DNA of 64,000 nucleotides from Bacteroidota bacterium (GCA_018266835.1 JAFDZP010000005.1:434001-498000), one strand, 5' to 3'; positions 30,906 through 40,202 are shown, counted from the stretch's first letter. Notes: generated from the letters alone by a model not told the origin. Made by a program: numbers and translations.

Positions 30906-31472
30906 ATGAAAGCAAATCTGGCGTTTCTTTTTTTATTTCTTCCCGCACTTTGTTTTGCTCAGAACAGAAATTTCGATAAAGACTACAGCAGGTATGAGCT
31001 TAACTTCAATGTGCTTTCCAATGGCGATGACAATTCAGTATTTAACTATGCAGGGGTTTCTGCTTTTGCAACTTACGCGCTTGAGGAAACAATAAAACCC
31101 GGCGCAGGGCTGCAGTACAATTACGACGGCAGCAATTATTCATTATCGCTCCCTGCTTCCATTACTTTTACAAATTCCGATAACAGAATAAATACATTTG
31201 CCAGACTTGAAGGCGGCGCGCTGCTTCCATTTGCAAAATCAACTAAGCCCGGATTTATGTACGGCGTTGCTGCAGGCTTTCAGTACGCAATGAGCAAATC
31301 AGCCGGAATAAATTTTGAAGGATTCTATAAGCATCTTGGCTACGGCGCTGACCCGTATTTGTGGGACTATTTTACGTTCAACAATGAATACAGATCAATA
31401 ACTACTCCTTCATACTATTCTATAAGTTATTTTGGTTTTTCAGTCGGGTTAAATTTCAGATTAAAAAAATAA
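30906..31472 (+). CDS. Outer-membrane beta-barrel protein (188 aa)
   Basis: Signal peptide MKANLAFLFLFLPALCFA|QNR. Barrel-like strands: RYELNFNVLSNGDD, VSAFATYALEETIKPGAGLQ, YSLSLPASITFT, NTFARLEGGALLPFA, FMYGVAAGFQYAMS, ending YFGFSVGLNFRLKK. The pattern and C-terminal strand predict an eight- to ten-stranded barrel. It is similar in plan to the next gene (both contain a GLxYQ/GLQYN turn and a 'GAGFQY/GISAGLN' strand), with a 43-base gap. No transport or enzyme motif. Confidence 0.7.
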   Translation: MKANLAFLFLFLPALCFAQNRNFDKDYSRYELNFNVLSNGDDNSVFNYAGVSAFATYALEETIKPGAGLQYNYDGSNYSLSLPASITFTNSDNRINTFARLEGGALLPFAKSTKPGFMYGVAAGFQYAMSKSAGINFEGFYKHLGYGADPYLWDYFTFNNEYRSITTPSYYSISYFGFSVGLNFRLKK

Positions 31473-31515
31473 TTCGCTCGTGAATAATATAATTTTAAAA
31501 TTAAAATTTTTAAAA

Positions 31516-32145
31516 ATGAAGAGCTCAAAAAAATATTCTGCCGTAATAATTTTCTCAGCCCTCTTAGTTTTTTTCATTATTTCAAATACAACATTTGCGC
31601 AAAGTGATATCAGCACTTATAAAGAAAAAACTTTTATAGAGAAGCTGCAGTTCACGCTGCAAGGCGGGACGACTTTTGAATCGATAGAGCTTAACCAAAG
31701 CCAGAGCAAAAAACTAAGCATCAATGTATTCGGAGTTTACAGCTTCGATGATAATTTTAAAGCCGGGCTTGGCTATCAATCGACAAGTTTATACGAAGAT
31801 AAAATCAGTTCAATTTATGCTACGGGACTCGTACAATCCTCCGGTAAAGTTTATATTCCTTATGCAAGAATTTCTGCCGGTGTGGATTTTAAAAGAGCAT
31901 CTGCTTATCAGCCGGGACTTATGGCAGGAATATCTGCAGGGCTTAACTGCATGACTGCAAAAAATCTTGCGTTTAATTTAGAGTTCGGAATAAAGAGCTT
32001 CAACTTCCATTATCCTCCAAGCACATTCACGCTGTTTAATCAGGCAGGTGAAATAATCGGCAGCGGCGGAAACACAAAAGGTTCTAATTACACATACACA
32101 ATGTTAGATGCATCAATCGGGTTGAGTTATAGTTTCGGTAAATAA
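31516..32145 (+). CDS. Outer-membrane beta-barrel protein (209 aa)
   Basis: I start at ATG 31516 (MKSSKKYSAVIIFSALLVFF, cleavage after TTFA|QSD); a GTG at 31480 is in frame but adds a poor N-terminus. Strands: KLQFTLQGGTTFESIELNQS, VFGVYSFDDNFKAGLGYQST, IPYARISAGVDFK, PGLMAGISAGLNCMTA, LAFNLEFGIKSF, and final ASIGLSYSFGK. The C-terminus lacks the usual aromatic at the very end (FGK), which is tolerated in this phylum. It precedes two propeller lipoproteins by 16 bases. Confidence 0.7.
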   Translation: MKSSKKYSAVIIFSALLVFFIISNTTFAQSDISTYKEKTFIEKLQFTLQGGTTFESIELNQSQSKKLSINVFGVYSFDDNFKAGLGYQSTSLYEDKISSIYATGLVQSSGKVYIPYARISAGVDFKRASAYQPGLMAGISAGLNCMTAKNLAFNLEFGIKSFNFHYPPSTFTLFNQAGEIIGSGGNTKGSNYTYTMLDASIGLSYSFGK

Positions 32146-32161
32146 AAATTAAACAATCTAA

Positions 32162-33169
32162 ATGAAAATTTTTTTAGCTCTCTTTATTCTTATTCTTACA
32201 TCTTCAATTTTTTATTCATGCAAAAGCGACGAAATTATTTCGCCCGGTCCTGCTTCAGGATTTGCGTGGAGCACTGTTGCAACAGTAAACTTTGAAGACT
32301 TTCATAACATATACGCAGCAGATGAAAACACTGTAGTTGCTTTGGGACAGAGCGCTTCTTATAAAATTACTAATGGCGCAAGAAGTACTATTAATTTTAA
32401 TGATCCGATTTTTTCTGCAGACTACGCCGATACATACAGCTCAACTTACTTTGCATTTTGCGGAACACGATATAATGAAACGGGCAGCGGAACAATAAGA
32501 ATGAAAATTTATGAAAGCGGAACTATTACAAGCGCAGTGCTGGATACACATAATACTTCATATATTGTTGATATTAAAATTATTTCACCCGGAAAAATTG
32601 CCGCAGTCAGTTACAGTAAATTTTATTTTTATGAGAACGGCGCAGTAACAGCTATCGCTTCACCTGATTCCTTCTCAACAGGATTTAACAATATTGTTGT
32701 CACTAACAATGTGATTTATATCTCAGGCGCGGCAAGAAAAATTTATAAGTTTGAAAATAATACTTTAAGCACAGTAGATAATCTTCCGGGTACCGGTGAA
32801 TACACTCGGATGAAAGTGCCTGATGCAATTATAAAAGCTCCCTACTCGCCCTCTCCAAGCGTAGTATCTTACTGGAACGGCGCCGCATGGTCTCAGATGT
32901 TTACGGATAACAGCAGAAAAATATTTGTACGCGCTGCCGGTGAAAGTATAAACTTTATTTATTTTTTCACGGTGGATTCTACTCTATCAAATGTAAGCGG
33001 GAAAATATGGACAGGCTCGCAATTAATGGATGACACAAATTACCCGCCTGATGATATTGAAAACGGAATATATACAACAGCCGTAAGCAATATGCGCGGC
33101 AATACAGTTTTTATTTCCAAGTACGGGAGTTCAAAATCAACTATTTACCGCGGAAGAAAAAATTTCTGA
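32162..33169 (+). CDS. Propeller-like lipoprotein, subfamily FAW, copy 1 (335 aa)
   Basis: Lipobox SIFYSC (Cys20), the same leader as the 480-residue lipoproteins upstream. The mature part begins GFAWSTVATVNFEDFHNIYA and consists of short strands such as NTVVALGQSASYKITNGARS, AAVSYSKFYFYENGAVTAIA, VIYISGAARKIYKFENNTLS and AIIKAPYSPSPSVVSYWNGA, ending TIYRGRKNF. It is about 60 percent alike by eye to the next gene, with which it forms a tandem pair. Probably a propeller with blades of the 'asp-box-free' type. Surface or periplasmic; function unknown. Confidence 0.72.
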   Translation: MKIFLALFILILTSSIFYSCKSDEIISPGPASGFAWSTVATVNFEDFHNIYAADENTVVALGQSASYKITNGARSTINFNDPIFSADYADTYSSTYFAFCGTRYNETGSGTIRMKIYESGTITSAVLDTHNTSYIVDIKIISPGKIAAVSYSKFYFYENGAVTAIASPDSFSTGFNNIVVTNNVIYISGAARKIYKFENNTLSTVDNLPGTGEYTRMKVPDAIIKAPYSPSPSVVSYWNGAAWSQMFTDNSRKIFVRAAGESINFIYFFTVDSTLSNVSGKIWTGSQLMDDTNYPPDDIENGIYTTAVSNMRGNTVFISKYGSSKSTIYRGRKNF

Positions 33170-33211
33170 AGTAAATTTGCTCGTTTAAATTTTATTATAA
33201 ATCATAAATAT

Positions 33212-34225
33212 ATGAAATTAATTTTTACATCTTTGTTTCTCATAGCTGCTTCAGTAATTTTTTATTCCTGCAAAAGCGATTCAGTCGTTACACCGACTGA
33301 CCCGACAGGCGCAGGAGGATATCAATGGACTCAGGTAAGCAGCCTTGTAGCTGAAAACTTCGATAAACTTGCCGCTTGTGACGAGAACACTGTAATTGCC
33401 GGCAGCTATCAGATTGGATATAAAATTACCAACGGCTCTCTTTCATATTTCAATTTTCAGGATACTACTTTTAATACAGATAATCTTGCAGCATACGATG
33501 CAAATTATTTTGCGTTCTGCTCAACAAACTTTACAAGCTTTTTCGGAAACATAAAGATGAAAATTTTTACGAACGGAGTGATGTCCACTGTTGTGCTTGA
33601 TACTCACAGCACAAGCAAGATAACCGATATGCTGATAACCGCTCCTGGAAAAATAGCAGCAGTGACAGGCAGCAAGCTTTATATTTATGATAACGGAAGT
33701 ATTTCATCTTATGCTTCGCCGGATTCATTTTCAACGGGATTTAATCTCATAACTAAAATTGGCAGCGCGCTTTACATCGCAGGAAACACCCGCAAAATTT
33801 ATAAATTTGAAAATAATGTTCTGAGTATTGTAAGCACCGAGACAGGCACAAATGAATTTTCAAGAATGAAAGTTTTCGATGCAATTATTAAAGCACCTTA
33901 CAGTCCTCAGCCGACTGTTGTTTCATACTGGAATGGTCCCGGATGGAATACCCTGTGCACAGATACTACAAGAGATATTTATTTATTTGCAGCAGGCGAG
34001 AGCATAAACAGCATTTATTTTTTAGTTGCAGATTCGGCGCTTTCATATTCTAAAGGAAAAATATGGACAGGTTCTCACTTAGCTGATGACCCGAACTATC
34101 CTCCGGATAATCCCGCGACAAATGTTTATACAACCGCGCTTAGCAATATGAAAAATAATACAGTGTTCATCAGTAAACGTGAAAATTTTACATCAAAAAT
34201 TTACAGAGGCGTGAAGAATTACTAG
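33212..34225 (+). CDS. Propeller-like lipoprotein, subfamily FAW, copy 2 (337 aa)
   Basis: Lipobox VIFYSC (Cys20). Landmarks match copy 1 in order: GYQWTQVSSLVAENFDKLAA, AAVTGSKLYIYDNGSISSYA, ALYIAGNTRKIYKFENNVLS, AIIKAPYSPQPTVVSYWNGP, IYRGVKNY. The stretch SPDSFSTGFN is kept without change in both. It lies 42 bases after copy 1, a tandem duplication, and is followed by a run of three barrel genes. No T9SS domain, so display depends on lipidation. Confidence 0.72.
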   Translation: MKLIFTSLFLIAASVIFYSCKSDSVVTPTDPTGAGGYQWTQVSSLVAENFDKLAACDENTVIAGSYQIGYKITNGSLSYFNFQDTTFNTDNLAAYDANYFAFCSTNFTSFFGNIKMKIFTNGVMSTVVLDTHSTSKITDMLITAPGKIAAVTGSKLYIYDNGSISSYASPDSFSTGFNLITKIGSALYIAGNTRKIYKFENNVLSIVSTETGTNEFSRMKVFDAIIKAPYSPQPTVVSYWNGPGWNTLCTDTTRDIYLFAAGESINSIYFLVADSALSYSKGKIWTGSHLADDPNYPPDNPATNVYTTALSNMKNNTVFISKRENFTSKIYRGVKNY

Positions 34226-34314
34226 GTAACTTCACTTAGAAAAATTATTACAGGAACAAAAAATTTTTTGGTAAGTATAATTAATAAATCAATTCTCTAA
34301 CTAAATCACACCCT

Positions 34315-34932
34315 ATGACTCCGATAAAATCAGCTTTATTGGTATTTGCATTATTATTTTCTTTGCCTTCAATAAATTATTCGCAGTCCTACCCTAATAC
34401 ATTAAATACCCGTCCGGTTGTTTCCGTTTCGGCAGGGATATCAGCATTCAATTATCCCAGTAACTATATAGATATGTACAAGCCTTCTTACGCTGCATCA
34501 TTACAGTTTGAGCATCCCGTAAGTAATTTTATTTCTGTAGGTATTGAAGCAAACCTCAGTACTTTTTCACTGGCAGATAATACGCTGCCATCTAACAGCG
34601 CTGCGCTGCAACACTTATCTCTGTTCGGCTTTAATTTTTTCGGAAAGATTCAGCCGGAGCAGATAAGCATCGGGAAATTTCATCCTTTTGTCAAAGGAGG
34701 TTTCGGCGCACATCTTCGTTCAGGAAAACCTGAAACGGGATTTCCATATCCGAGATACGTAAGAATAAATTCCGGAGGTCTGGTTTACACATTCGGTCCC
34801 GGGGTAACTTACAATCTGAATAAAACTAATTTTGTTTTTATTGAGTCTGCCCTCAGAATAAATAAAAGCTCATCACCCGATATAAATTATAATACATTGA
34901 ACTTCGCTCTGGGCTTTAGCCATCAGTTTTAA
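34315..34932 (+). CDS. Outer-membrane beta-barrel protein (205 aa)
   Basis: Signal peptide MTPIKSALLVFALLFSLPSI...NYS|QSYP. Strands: RPVVSVSAGISAFNYPS, AASLQFEHPVSNFISVGIEA, LSLFGFNFFGKIQP, HPFVKGGFGAHLR, VYTFGPGVTYNLNK, FVFIESALRINKS, closing LNFALGFSHQF. The phrase 'FVKGGFGAHL' parallels 'FVKIGFGTSLM' at 22037, and the plan is the same, so both belong to one barrel family. A terminator follows about 35 bases after its stop. Confidence 0.75.
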   Translation: MTPIKSALLVFALLFSLPSINYSQSYPNTLNTRPVVSVSAGISAFNYPSNYIDMYKPSYAASLQFEHPVSNFISVGIEANLSTFSLADNTLPSNSAALQHLSLFGFNFFGKIQPEQISIGKFHPFVKGGFGAHLRSGKPETGFPYPRYVRINSGGLVYTFGPGVTYNLNKTNFVFIESALRINKSSSPDINYNTLNFALGFSHQF

Positions 34933-34965
34933 TTCTAAGTAAAGTTTTAGATATAAATAAATAAA

Positions 34966-35004
34966 TAAAGGGAAAAGTGTTTTTCATTTTTCCCTTATTT
35001 TTTT
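34966..35004 (+). terminator. Rho-independent terminator
   Basis: Stem AAGGGAAAA / TTTTCCCTT with an AT-rich loop, followed by TATTTTTTTG. It separates the preceding barrel gene from the next. Confidence 0.75.
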
Positions 35005-35128
35005 GTTCAAATTTTTACATATTTGAACACCTTTCTTGATGTACTTAATCCATCTTTTAATCCATCTCGTAATCCGTCTCATTTGTTATTTGTAACCCCA
35101 AATATTTTTTGAATAAAAATTTTTTATT

Positions 35129-35713
35129 ATGAAAAAGATATTTGTTGTTCTGATATTATCAATTCTTCCTCTGCAGCTATTTGCGCAGTTTAAAAATCCT
35201 ACTGCCAATCCGTCGTTTATCGGCATTCAGGCAGGAACAACCTTTCCCGCCTCTCCAAGTATATTCAATGAAAATTTTTCTCTGGGATTTTACGGAGCTT
35301 TGAATTACGAAAAGTCGCTCTCCGATATTTTTTCAATCGGCGGAGATGCAAATTATTCAATGTACACCATTGACGGAAATAATGGCGCCGTCACGGGCGA
35401 TATGTTATCTTTTATTTCCGTTACTCCTTATATAAGATTAGGTGATAATATCGGTATAAGAAGCACAAGTCCGTTCGGGCGCATAGGCGCAGGCGTAGGT
35501 TTTTCATCGGCTGCGCGTGTTATAAAAAATTCTGTGCTTATTTTAAACAGAGAGTCAGAAACGGGCATTGCATTTTTTGCCGGAGCAGGAATTGATATCC
35601 ATCTGCCGAACCTGAGCAAAATGACTTTTGAAGTAAGTTACCATGTGAACCGCGTTTCCGATATAAATTACAGCGGAGCGCTTGTAGGCTTCGGGTATTA
35701 TTTCAGACTATAA
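35129..35713 (+). CDS. Outer-membrane beta-barrel protein (194 aa)
   Basis: Signal peptide MKKIFVVLILSILPLQLFA|QFK. Barrel strands: SFIGIQAGTTFPASPSIFNE, SLGFYGALNYEKSLSDIFSI, GGDANYSMYTID, VTPYIRLGDN, PFGRIGAGVGFSSAA, AFFAGAGIDIHLP, MTFEVSYHVNR, closing ALVGFGYYFRL. It is the intact relative of the frameshifted gene that follows (SYLGINAGLTIPSS..., GRVGLGISLTSF..., DVGYLFGL), which allows the frameshift there to be placed exactly. Confidence 0.76.
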   Translation: MKKIFVVLILSILPLQLFAQFKNPTANPSFIGIQAGTTFPASPSIFNENFSLGFYGALNYEKSLSDIFSIGGDANYSMYTIDGNNGAVTGDMLSFISVTPYIRLGDNIGIRSTSPFGRIGAGVGFSSAARVIKNSVLILNRESETGIAFFAGAGIDIHLPNLSKMTFEVSYHVNRVSDINYSGALVGFGYYFRL

Positions 35714-35835
35714 AGTGTCATATAGATAAAAGTGTTTTAAAACCTTCTCGTTGTAATAAATAACTTTGTTTCAGTAGAAATACGTATCTTGAATTAGTAA
35801 AACCCCAACTTTTTAGTAAACTAAACAATCTACAA

Positions 35836-36413
35836 ATGAAAAAATTAATTGTTGCGGTTTTATTGATGCTGCCTGTACTGGCATCAGCGCAAAGCAGAAG
35901 TTATCTTGGTATCAACGCCGGACTTACTATTCCATCTTCCCGTCCGTATTTAAGTCATACTGGACTTCATCATTCAATCTCGGAATCAATTTTGAAAAAC
36001 CGGTTGCAGATATATTTTCTGTCGGAGCTGAAATGAACTATGCCTCCTTTGCGCTGGATAAAAATGCCGCTGACCTTACACCGGGATATACCGGAGGTTC
36101 GTTCAATGCAGTACAGCTTCTTGCAACAGGGAAAATCTGTGAATACAACAGCGTTAACTCTGTATCACCTTACGGAAGAGTCGGTCTGGGAATCAGCCTG
36201 ACTTCATTTGATGATATAAGAAATCCGAACGGTTCAGTTGTTTTGCGCGGCTCATCGGAAAACGGACTTGGCGTAATGATGGCAGGCGGAGTTGCATTCA
36301 ATCTGCAAAGCGGCAGCAAAGTTACTCTTGAAGCAAGTTACAGAGTGAACAACCGCCCGGGTGACAGTTACAACGGAATTTTATTTGACGTAGGATATTT
36401 ATTTGGATTATAA
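35836..36413 (+). pseudogene. Outer-membrane beta-barrel gene broken by a one-base frameshift
   Basis: The first frame reads MKKLIVAVLLMLPVLASA|QSR then YLGINAGLTIPSS and goes astray. From about 35941 the sense continues in another frame as PSVFKSYWTSSFNLGINFEK, PVADIFSVGAEMNYAS and on to VGYLFGL. The neighbour at 35129 shows the expected joint (FPASPSIF). The break is at the C run 35939-35941, where one C is missing. A second start at 36033 could give only a barrel fragment without a signal peptide. Either a true mutation, a slippage-based switch, or a sequencing error in a homopolymer. Confidence 0.85.
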
Positions 36414-36506
36414 AATTTTTTTAAAACGAAAAAATAATTTATTAGTAAATGTACTAACATACTTTTCATTTAATGTTATTAATAGAAAAGTGTAAAAGGA
36501 TAAATC

Positions 36507-36543
36507 AAAAGTCCGCAGGATTAATTTCCGGCGGACTTTTTTT
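36507..36543 (+). terminator. Rho-independent terminator
   Basis: Perfect stem AAAAGTCCGC / GCGGACTTTT, 14-base loop, T run. It follows the frameshifted barrel gene. Confidence 0.85.
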
Positions 36544-36676
36544 GTTTAAATATAGTTTTATTTATATTGCAAAACTTAAATAAACTTCTTATCTTAACAT
36601 TATAAAATCAATCTATAATTTAAATTCTGCCTATAGATTCCTCGCTACAATCTTTTTAAATCTAAACCCTTCCAAA

Positions 36677-37681
36677 ATGAAAAATATACTTGCCTTAAGT
36701 GTTATTTTTTTCTTATCGGTTATTTTTTCTTCCTGTTCAGATGATAACCCTGTTACTTCAACTGTTACTAAAGAAATTCAATGGACTCAGGCAGACTCCA
36801 TAAGTCCCGGTTACATATCCTGTATTTCTGTCGCTGATGAAAACACAGTTTATTATGTGAAAGATTATCTAACATATAAATCACAGAACGGAGTCACAAC
36901 TTTTGTAAACATGGGAGATGATAGTTTTGTGCCGAATAAAATAATCGCATTGAGTGCAGACTATATTGTATTCAGCGGATATAACAATACGAATTCAGTC
37001 TCGAAAATAAAAGTGTTATCAAACGGAACCTTTACTACTATAAATAATTTACCCGAAGGTTTTATCTTTAGTGATGTTTATGTGGCTCAGCAGAATGTTA
37101 TTTATGCAGCGCGTGATTCCAATATGTATAAGTATGATAACGGTACTGTAACCACTTATACAATTTCATCGCAGTATAACACTAACGGTAGAACGATTAA
37201 CAGACTGCTATTCACCAACGGAAAGCTTTATGCATTTTGTTACGGATTATCGTACACGTCATCAATTTACAAATTTGAAAACAATGCTTTTCAGTTTGTT
37301 ATGAACGATAACAATGCATCGCAAAATTTCTTTCTTCCAAATTTCTGGCTGAAACTCACTTCAGGTTACAGCGCTACAAACTGTGTTTACTTTAAAGAGC
37401 CCGGCTGGGTAAGCGTATTTACAGGTCAAAACAGAGATTATAGAAGTATCACGGGCGGCGGTCTTGATTTTCTTTATACAATAGCCAGAGATTCATCAAA
37501 TCTTCCTTACCGCGGACTTATCTGGAACGGGACTAATTTTGTGGAAGATTATGTATCCCCTGTTCAAAACGGATATCTTATCAATTATCAGTTTACTGAA
37601 ACAAAAGGCAATGTATTTTATCTGATAGGATACAAAGCGGGATACAATATTTTGTACAAAGGAAAAAGAATTACCGGATAA
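36677..37681 (+). CDS. Propeller-like lipoprotein, subfamily EW (334 aa)
   Basis: Lipobox VIFSSC (Cys20) after MKNILALSVIFFLS. The mature part opens TVTKEIQWTQADSISPGYIS and runs through strands NTVYYVKDYLTYKSQNG, NVIYAARDSNMYKYDNGTVT, KLYAFCYGLSYTSSIYKFEN, ending NILYKGKRITG. It corresponds to the lipoprotein at 29863 in length and in landmark order. It has its own upstream terminator and gap, so it probably starts a new transcript that may include the T9SS propeller gene 88 bases downstream. Confidence 0.72.
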   Translation: MKNILALSVIFFLSVIFSSCSDDNPVTSTVTKEIQWTQADSISPGYISCISVADENTVYYVKDYLTYKSQNGVTTFVNMGDDSFVPNKIIALSADYIVFSGYNNTNSVSKIKVLSNGTFTTINNLPEGFIFSDVYVAQQNVIYAARDSNMYKYDNGTVTTYTISSQYNTNGRTINRLLFTNGKLYAFCYGLSYTSSIYKFENNAFQFVMNDNNASQNFFLPNFWLKLTSGYSATNCVYFKEPGWVSVFTGQNRDYRSITGGGLDFLYTIARDSSNLPYRGLIWNGTNFVEDYVSPVQNGYLINYQFTETKGNVFYLIGYKAGYNILYKGKRITG

Positions 37682-37769
37682 AATCTAAACTAGAATTTTT
37701 TATAGAGAAAATTTCATTTAGAAATCTTTATGAAAAATTTTAAAGAGAAACTTTTGATACATCAATAAT

Positions 37770-39899
37770 ATGAAAAAAATATTTTTAGTTTTATTCGTTC
37801 TTACGTTGCAAACATGTTTTGCACAAAGCGGCTGGTTCTGGCAGAATCCTAAGCCTACTGGTGGAGGATTTTGCGATGCTGCCTATATTGATGCCAATAC
37901 AATTTATGCATTAGGAGCAACAGGAGAGTTTTTAAAATCCGGCGATGCAGGTTTAACCTGGAACACTAAGAGTATAATCATACAAACAGGTTTTTCAACA
38001 AGAACATTTATAAAAATGTCTGTTGTAAACGCTCAGAATATTTTTGCTTTAGCTGTGGATACCAGAACACCCTTAAGCAGTATTTACAGATTGTACAAAA
38101 GTACTGATGCAGGTAATCAATGGAGTGAATTTCTTATAGATTCTGTTTCGCATTCGTGGTTTAATGATTTAAAATTTACAAATATAAACACGGGGTACAG
38201 TTTTAATAATTTCAACTCTTACGACGGGCATATTTTTAAAACAACGGATGGAGGGCAGTCATGGAACTTGCTTACAATAAACGGAACGGACACTCTCTAC
38301 GCCTTATCTTTCCCAGGTGAAAATACAGGGTTCATCTGCGGTCCCTCTAAAAAAATATTTAAAACAACAAATGCCGGGAGTAACTGGATATCATATAATC
38401 TTCCTTCAGGCACCTCAAATTACGAACAAACTTTTTTCCTCAATGAAAATACAGGGTGGATATTAACACCTTCCAGAATATTTAAGACTGTTAACGGAGG
38501 AATAAATTTTACAAATCTTGGTTCGACTCCCGGTATTGCGTCCGGATATGGTTTCTTTGATGGAAATACGGGATACGGGTACTTCAACGGATTTTACAGG
38601 ACTACAAATTCCGGACAAAACTGGACTGCAGTAGATATCCGCGCTTACAGGTTAAATATTCTTAACAGCACAACAGGGTTAATAACAGGTGCCTACGGTG
38701 AGATCTCAAAAACAACTAACAGCGGATTCAACTGGACACAGCTTTCGCTATCTGCTGTTCCCGTTTCAAACTCTGTGAATAAGATAAGCTTCACTGATCA
38801 AAATTATGGATGGGCAGCCGCCGGAAACAGACTGTTAAAAACAACTAACGGCGGAACTCAATGGATTACTCAGCCGGATACTTCAAAATTATATTCCTCG
38901 GTAAAATTTATTGATCAGAATACGGGAGTTTTCAGTGCATATGGCGGAATTTATCTCTCTACTTCCTCCGGGAATAACTGGAATATTGTTACAGGTCCGG
39001 AATACTCAAATTATAATTTCTTAAATTTAAGCATGACTGCACCTGATACCTGGTATTGCATAGGAAAAGAGATCTCAACATCTGCTACTATAATTTTAAA
39101 AACTACGAACGGCGGTTCAAACTGGCAGTCTGCAAACTCACCTTCGCAGTTCCTATTGGATATTTCTTTTACTGATGCAAATACAGGTTTTGTAACATTT
39201 TTGGGCGGAATTTATAAAACCACAAACGGCGGTTCAAACTGGAATTTATTAACATCAACTTCTGCAAGTACGATATCATTTATTAATTCCAATACCGGAT
39301 GGTATTTATATTCAGGTAAAATATACAAAACAACAAACGGTGGTATAAATTTTCAGCAGGTTTATAACGGGGGAAACCTGACCTTAAACTGTTTAAAATT
39401 TGCAAATGCTCTTACAGGGTGGCTGCTTGCATATGATGGCAGCAGCTACGGAAAAATCCTGAAAACAACAGATGGCGGACAAACATTTTTTTATAATAAT
39501 TATGCATCTTCAAAGCTGTATGATATAGCTGTATTAAACGAAAACACTGTATGGGTATGCGGTGAGAACGGAGCCATTCTCAAAACCACCACCGGCGGCA
39601 CTATCGGTATTCATCAGATAAGTGCTTCCCTTCCTGATAAATTTTATCTGGAGCAGAATTATCCGAATCCATTTAATCCTAATTCAAACATAGTATTTTC
39701 ATTGCCTCAGAATACTTTTGTAAAACTGAATGTTTTTGATTTACTCGGAAGAGAAGTCGCAAACTTAGTGAATGAAAAATTATCTGCAGGAAAATATAAA
39801 TATGATTTTAATGCTTCACTCCTCCCAAGCGGAATATATTTTTATAAATTAGAAACAGAAAGTTTTTCAGAAACGAAAAAGATGGTGCTGGTAAAATAG
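37770..39899 (+). CDS. T9SS-sorted double-propeller protein (YCF48/BNR-type), 709 aa
   Basis: Signal peptide MKKIFLVLFVLTLQTCFA|QSGW, then fourteen blade repeats that I can count one by one, from LKSGDAGLTW, YKSTDAGNQW, FKTTDGGQSW and FKTTNAGSNW to YKTTNGGSNW, LKTTDGGQTF and LKTTTGG. Fourteen blades make two seven-bladed propellers of the HCF136/YCF48 type. The sorting domain starts at [14 protein letters not shown] and ends KKMVLVK. It is divergent (LKLNVFDLLGREVANLVNEK-like rather than the array's wording). It is the only double-propeller gene on the plus strand and may be the ancestor type or an outlier of the array after 41378. Secreted or surface-bound; ligand unknown. Confidence 0.87.
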   Translation: MKKIFLVLFVLTLQTCFAQSGWFWQNPKPTGGGFCDAAYIDANTIYALGATGEFLKSGDAGLTWNTKSIIIQTGFSTRTFIKMSVVNAQNIFALAVDTRTPLSSIYRLYKSTDAGNQWSEFLIDSVSHSWFNDLKFTNINTGYSFNNFNSYDGHIFKTTDGGQSWNLLTINGTDTLYALSFPGENTGFICGPSKKIFKTTNAGSNWISYNLPSGTSNYEQTFFLNENTGWILTPSRIFKTVNGGINFTNLGSTPGIASGYGFFDGNTGYGYFNGFYRTTNSGQNWTAVDIRAYRLNILNSTTGLITGAYGEISKTTNSGFNWTQLSLSAVPVSNSVNKISFTDQNYGWAAAGNRLLKTTNGGTQWITQPDTSKLYSSVKFIDQNTGVFSAYGGIYLSTSSGNNWNIVTGPEYSNYNFLNLSMTAPDTWYCIGKEISTSATIILKTTNGGSNWQSANSPSQFLLDISFTDANTGFVTFLGGIYKTTNGGSNWNLLTSTSASTISFINSNTGWYLYSGKIYKTTNGGINFQQVYNGGNLTLNCLKFANALTGWLLAYDGSSYGKILKTTDGGQTFFYNNYASSKLYDIAVLNENTVWVCGENGAILKTTTGGTIGIHQISASLPDKFYLEQNYPNPFNPNSNIVFSLPQNTFVKLNVFDLLGREVANLVNEKLSAGKYKYDFNASLLPSGIYFYKLETESFSETKKMVLVK

Positions 39900-39907
39900 C
39901 TATCATG

Positions 39908-40128
39908 TTCCCCTCCTTTACAAGGAGGGGTTACTTGTCCCGCAGTTTTTTTGCAGGAGGGGTGGTTAAAAGTTACCCTCCTTCCCAACTACTTGTCCCG
40001 CTTTAGCGGGATCCTCGTTAGGAAGGTAAATCTATTTGCACAATGTCATTCGCGTAAAGAGGGAGATACATTCTTGTTCATGCAATCTTGTTCCCCTCCT
40101 TTACAAGGACGGGTTAGGGGTGGTTTAA
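39908..40128. repeat. Palindromic element field without a DUF559 gene, with nested second hairpin element
   Basis: Reverse copies at 39908-39970 and 40086-40128 (CCCCTCC, TTACAAGGA, GGGGTGGTTTA) flank a forward, degenerate one (39972-40029). The first is split by a 20-base segment containing ACTTGTCCCGC, with AGGAGGGGT on both sides. The third is split by a segment with GTCCCGCTTTAGCGGGA. The rest of the gap 39900-40431 is AT-rich and holds only a terminator and the asparaginase leader. Confidence 0.82.
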
Positions 40129-40174
40129 TGTGCGCAATGTTAATATGATTAAAAAATCTGCAATGACATTCCCC

Positions 40175-40202
40175 GGGTCAGGGCTGACGCCCCTTTTTTA
40201 TT
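40175..40202 (+). terminator. Terminator-like hairpin
   Basis: GGGTCAG and CTGACGCCC pair with one bulge and are followed by a run of T. It may end transcription from 37770. Confidence 0.55.

Noticed and set aside
39951..40148. 65-residue plus-strand frame
   Set aside because: It reads through palindromic elements (SPPLQGRVRGGL), a common false protein from such repeats, and has no leader or conserved part.
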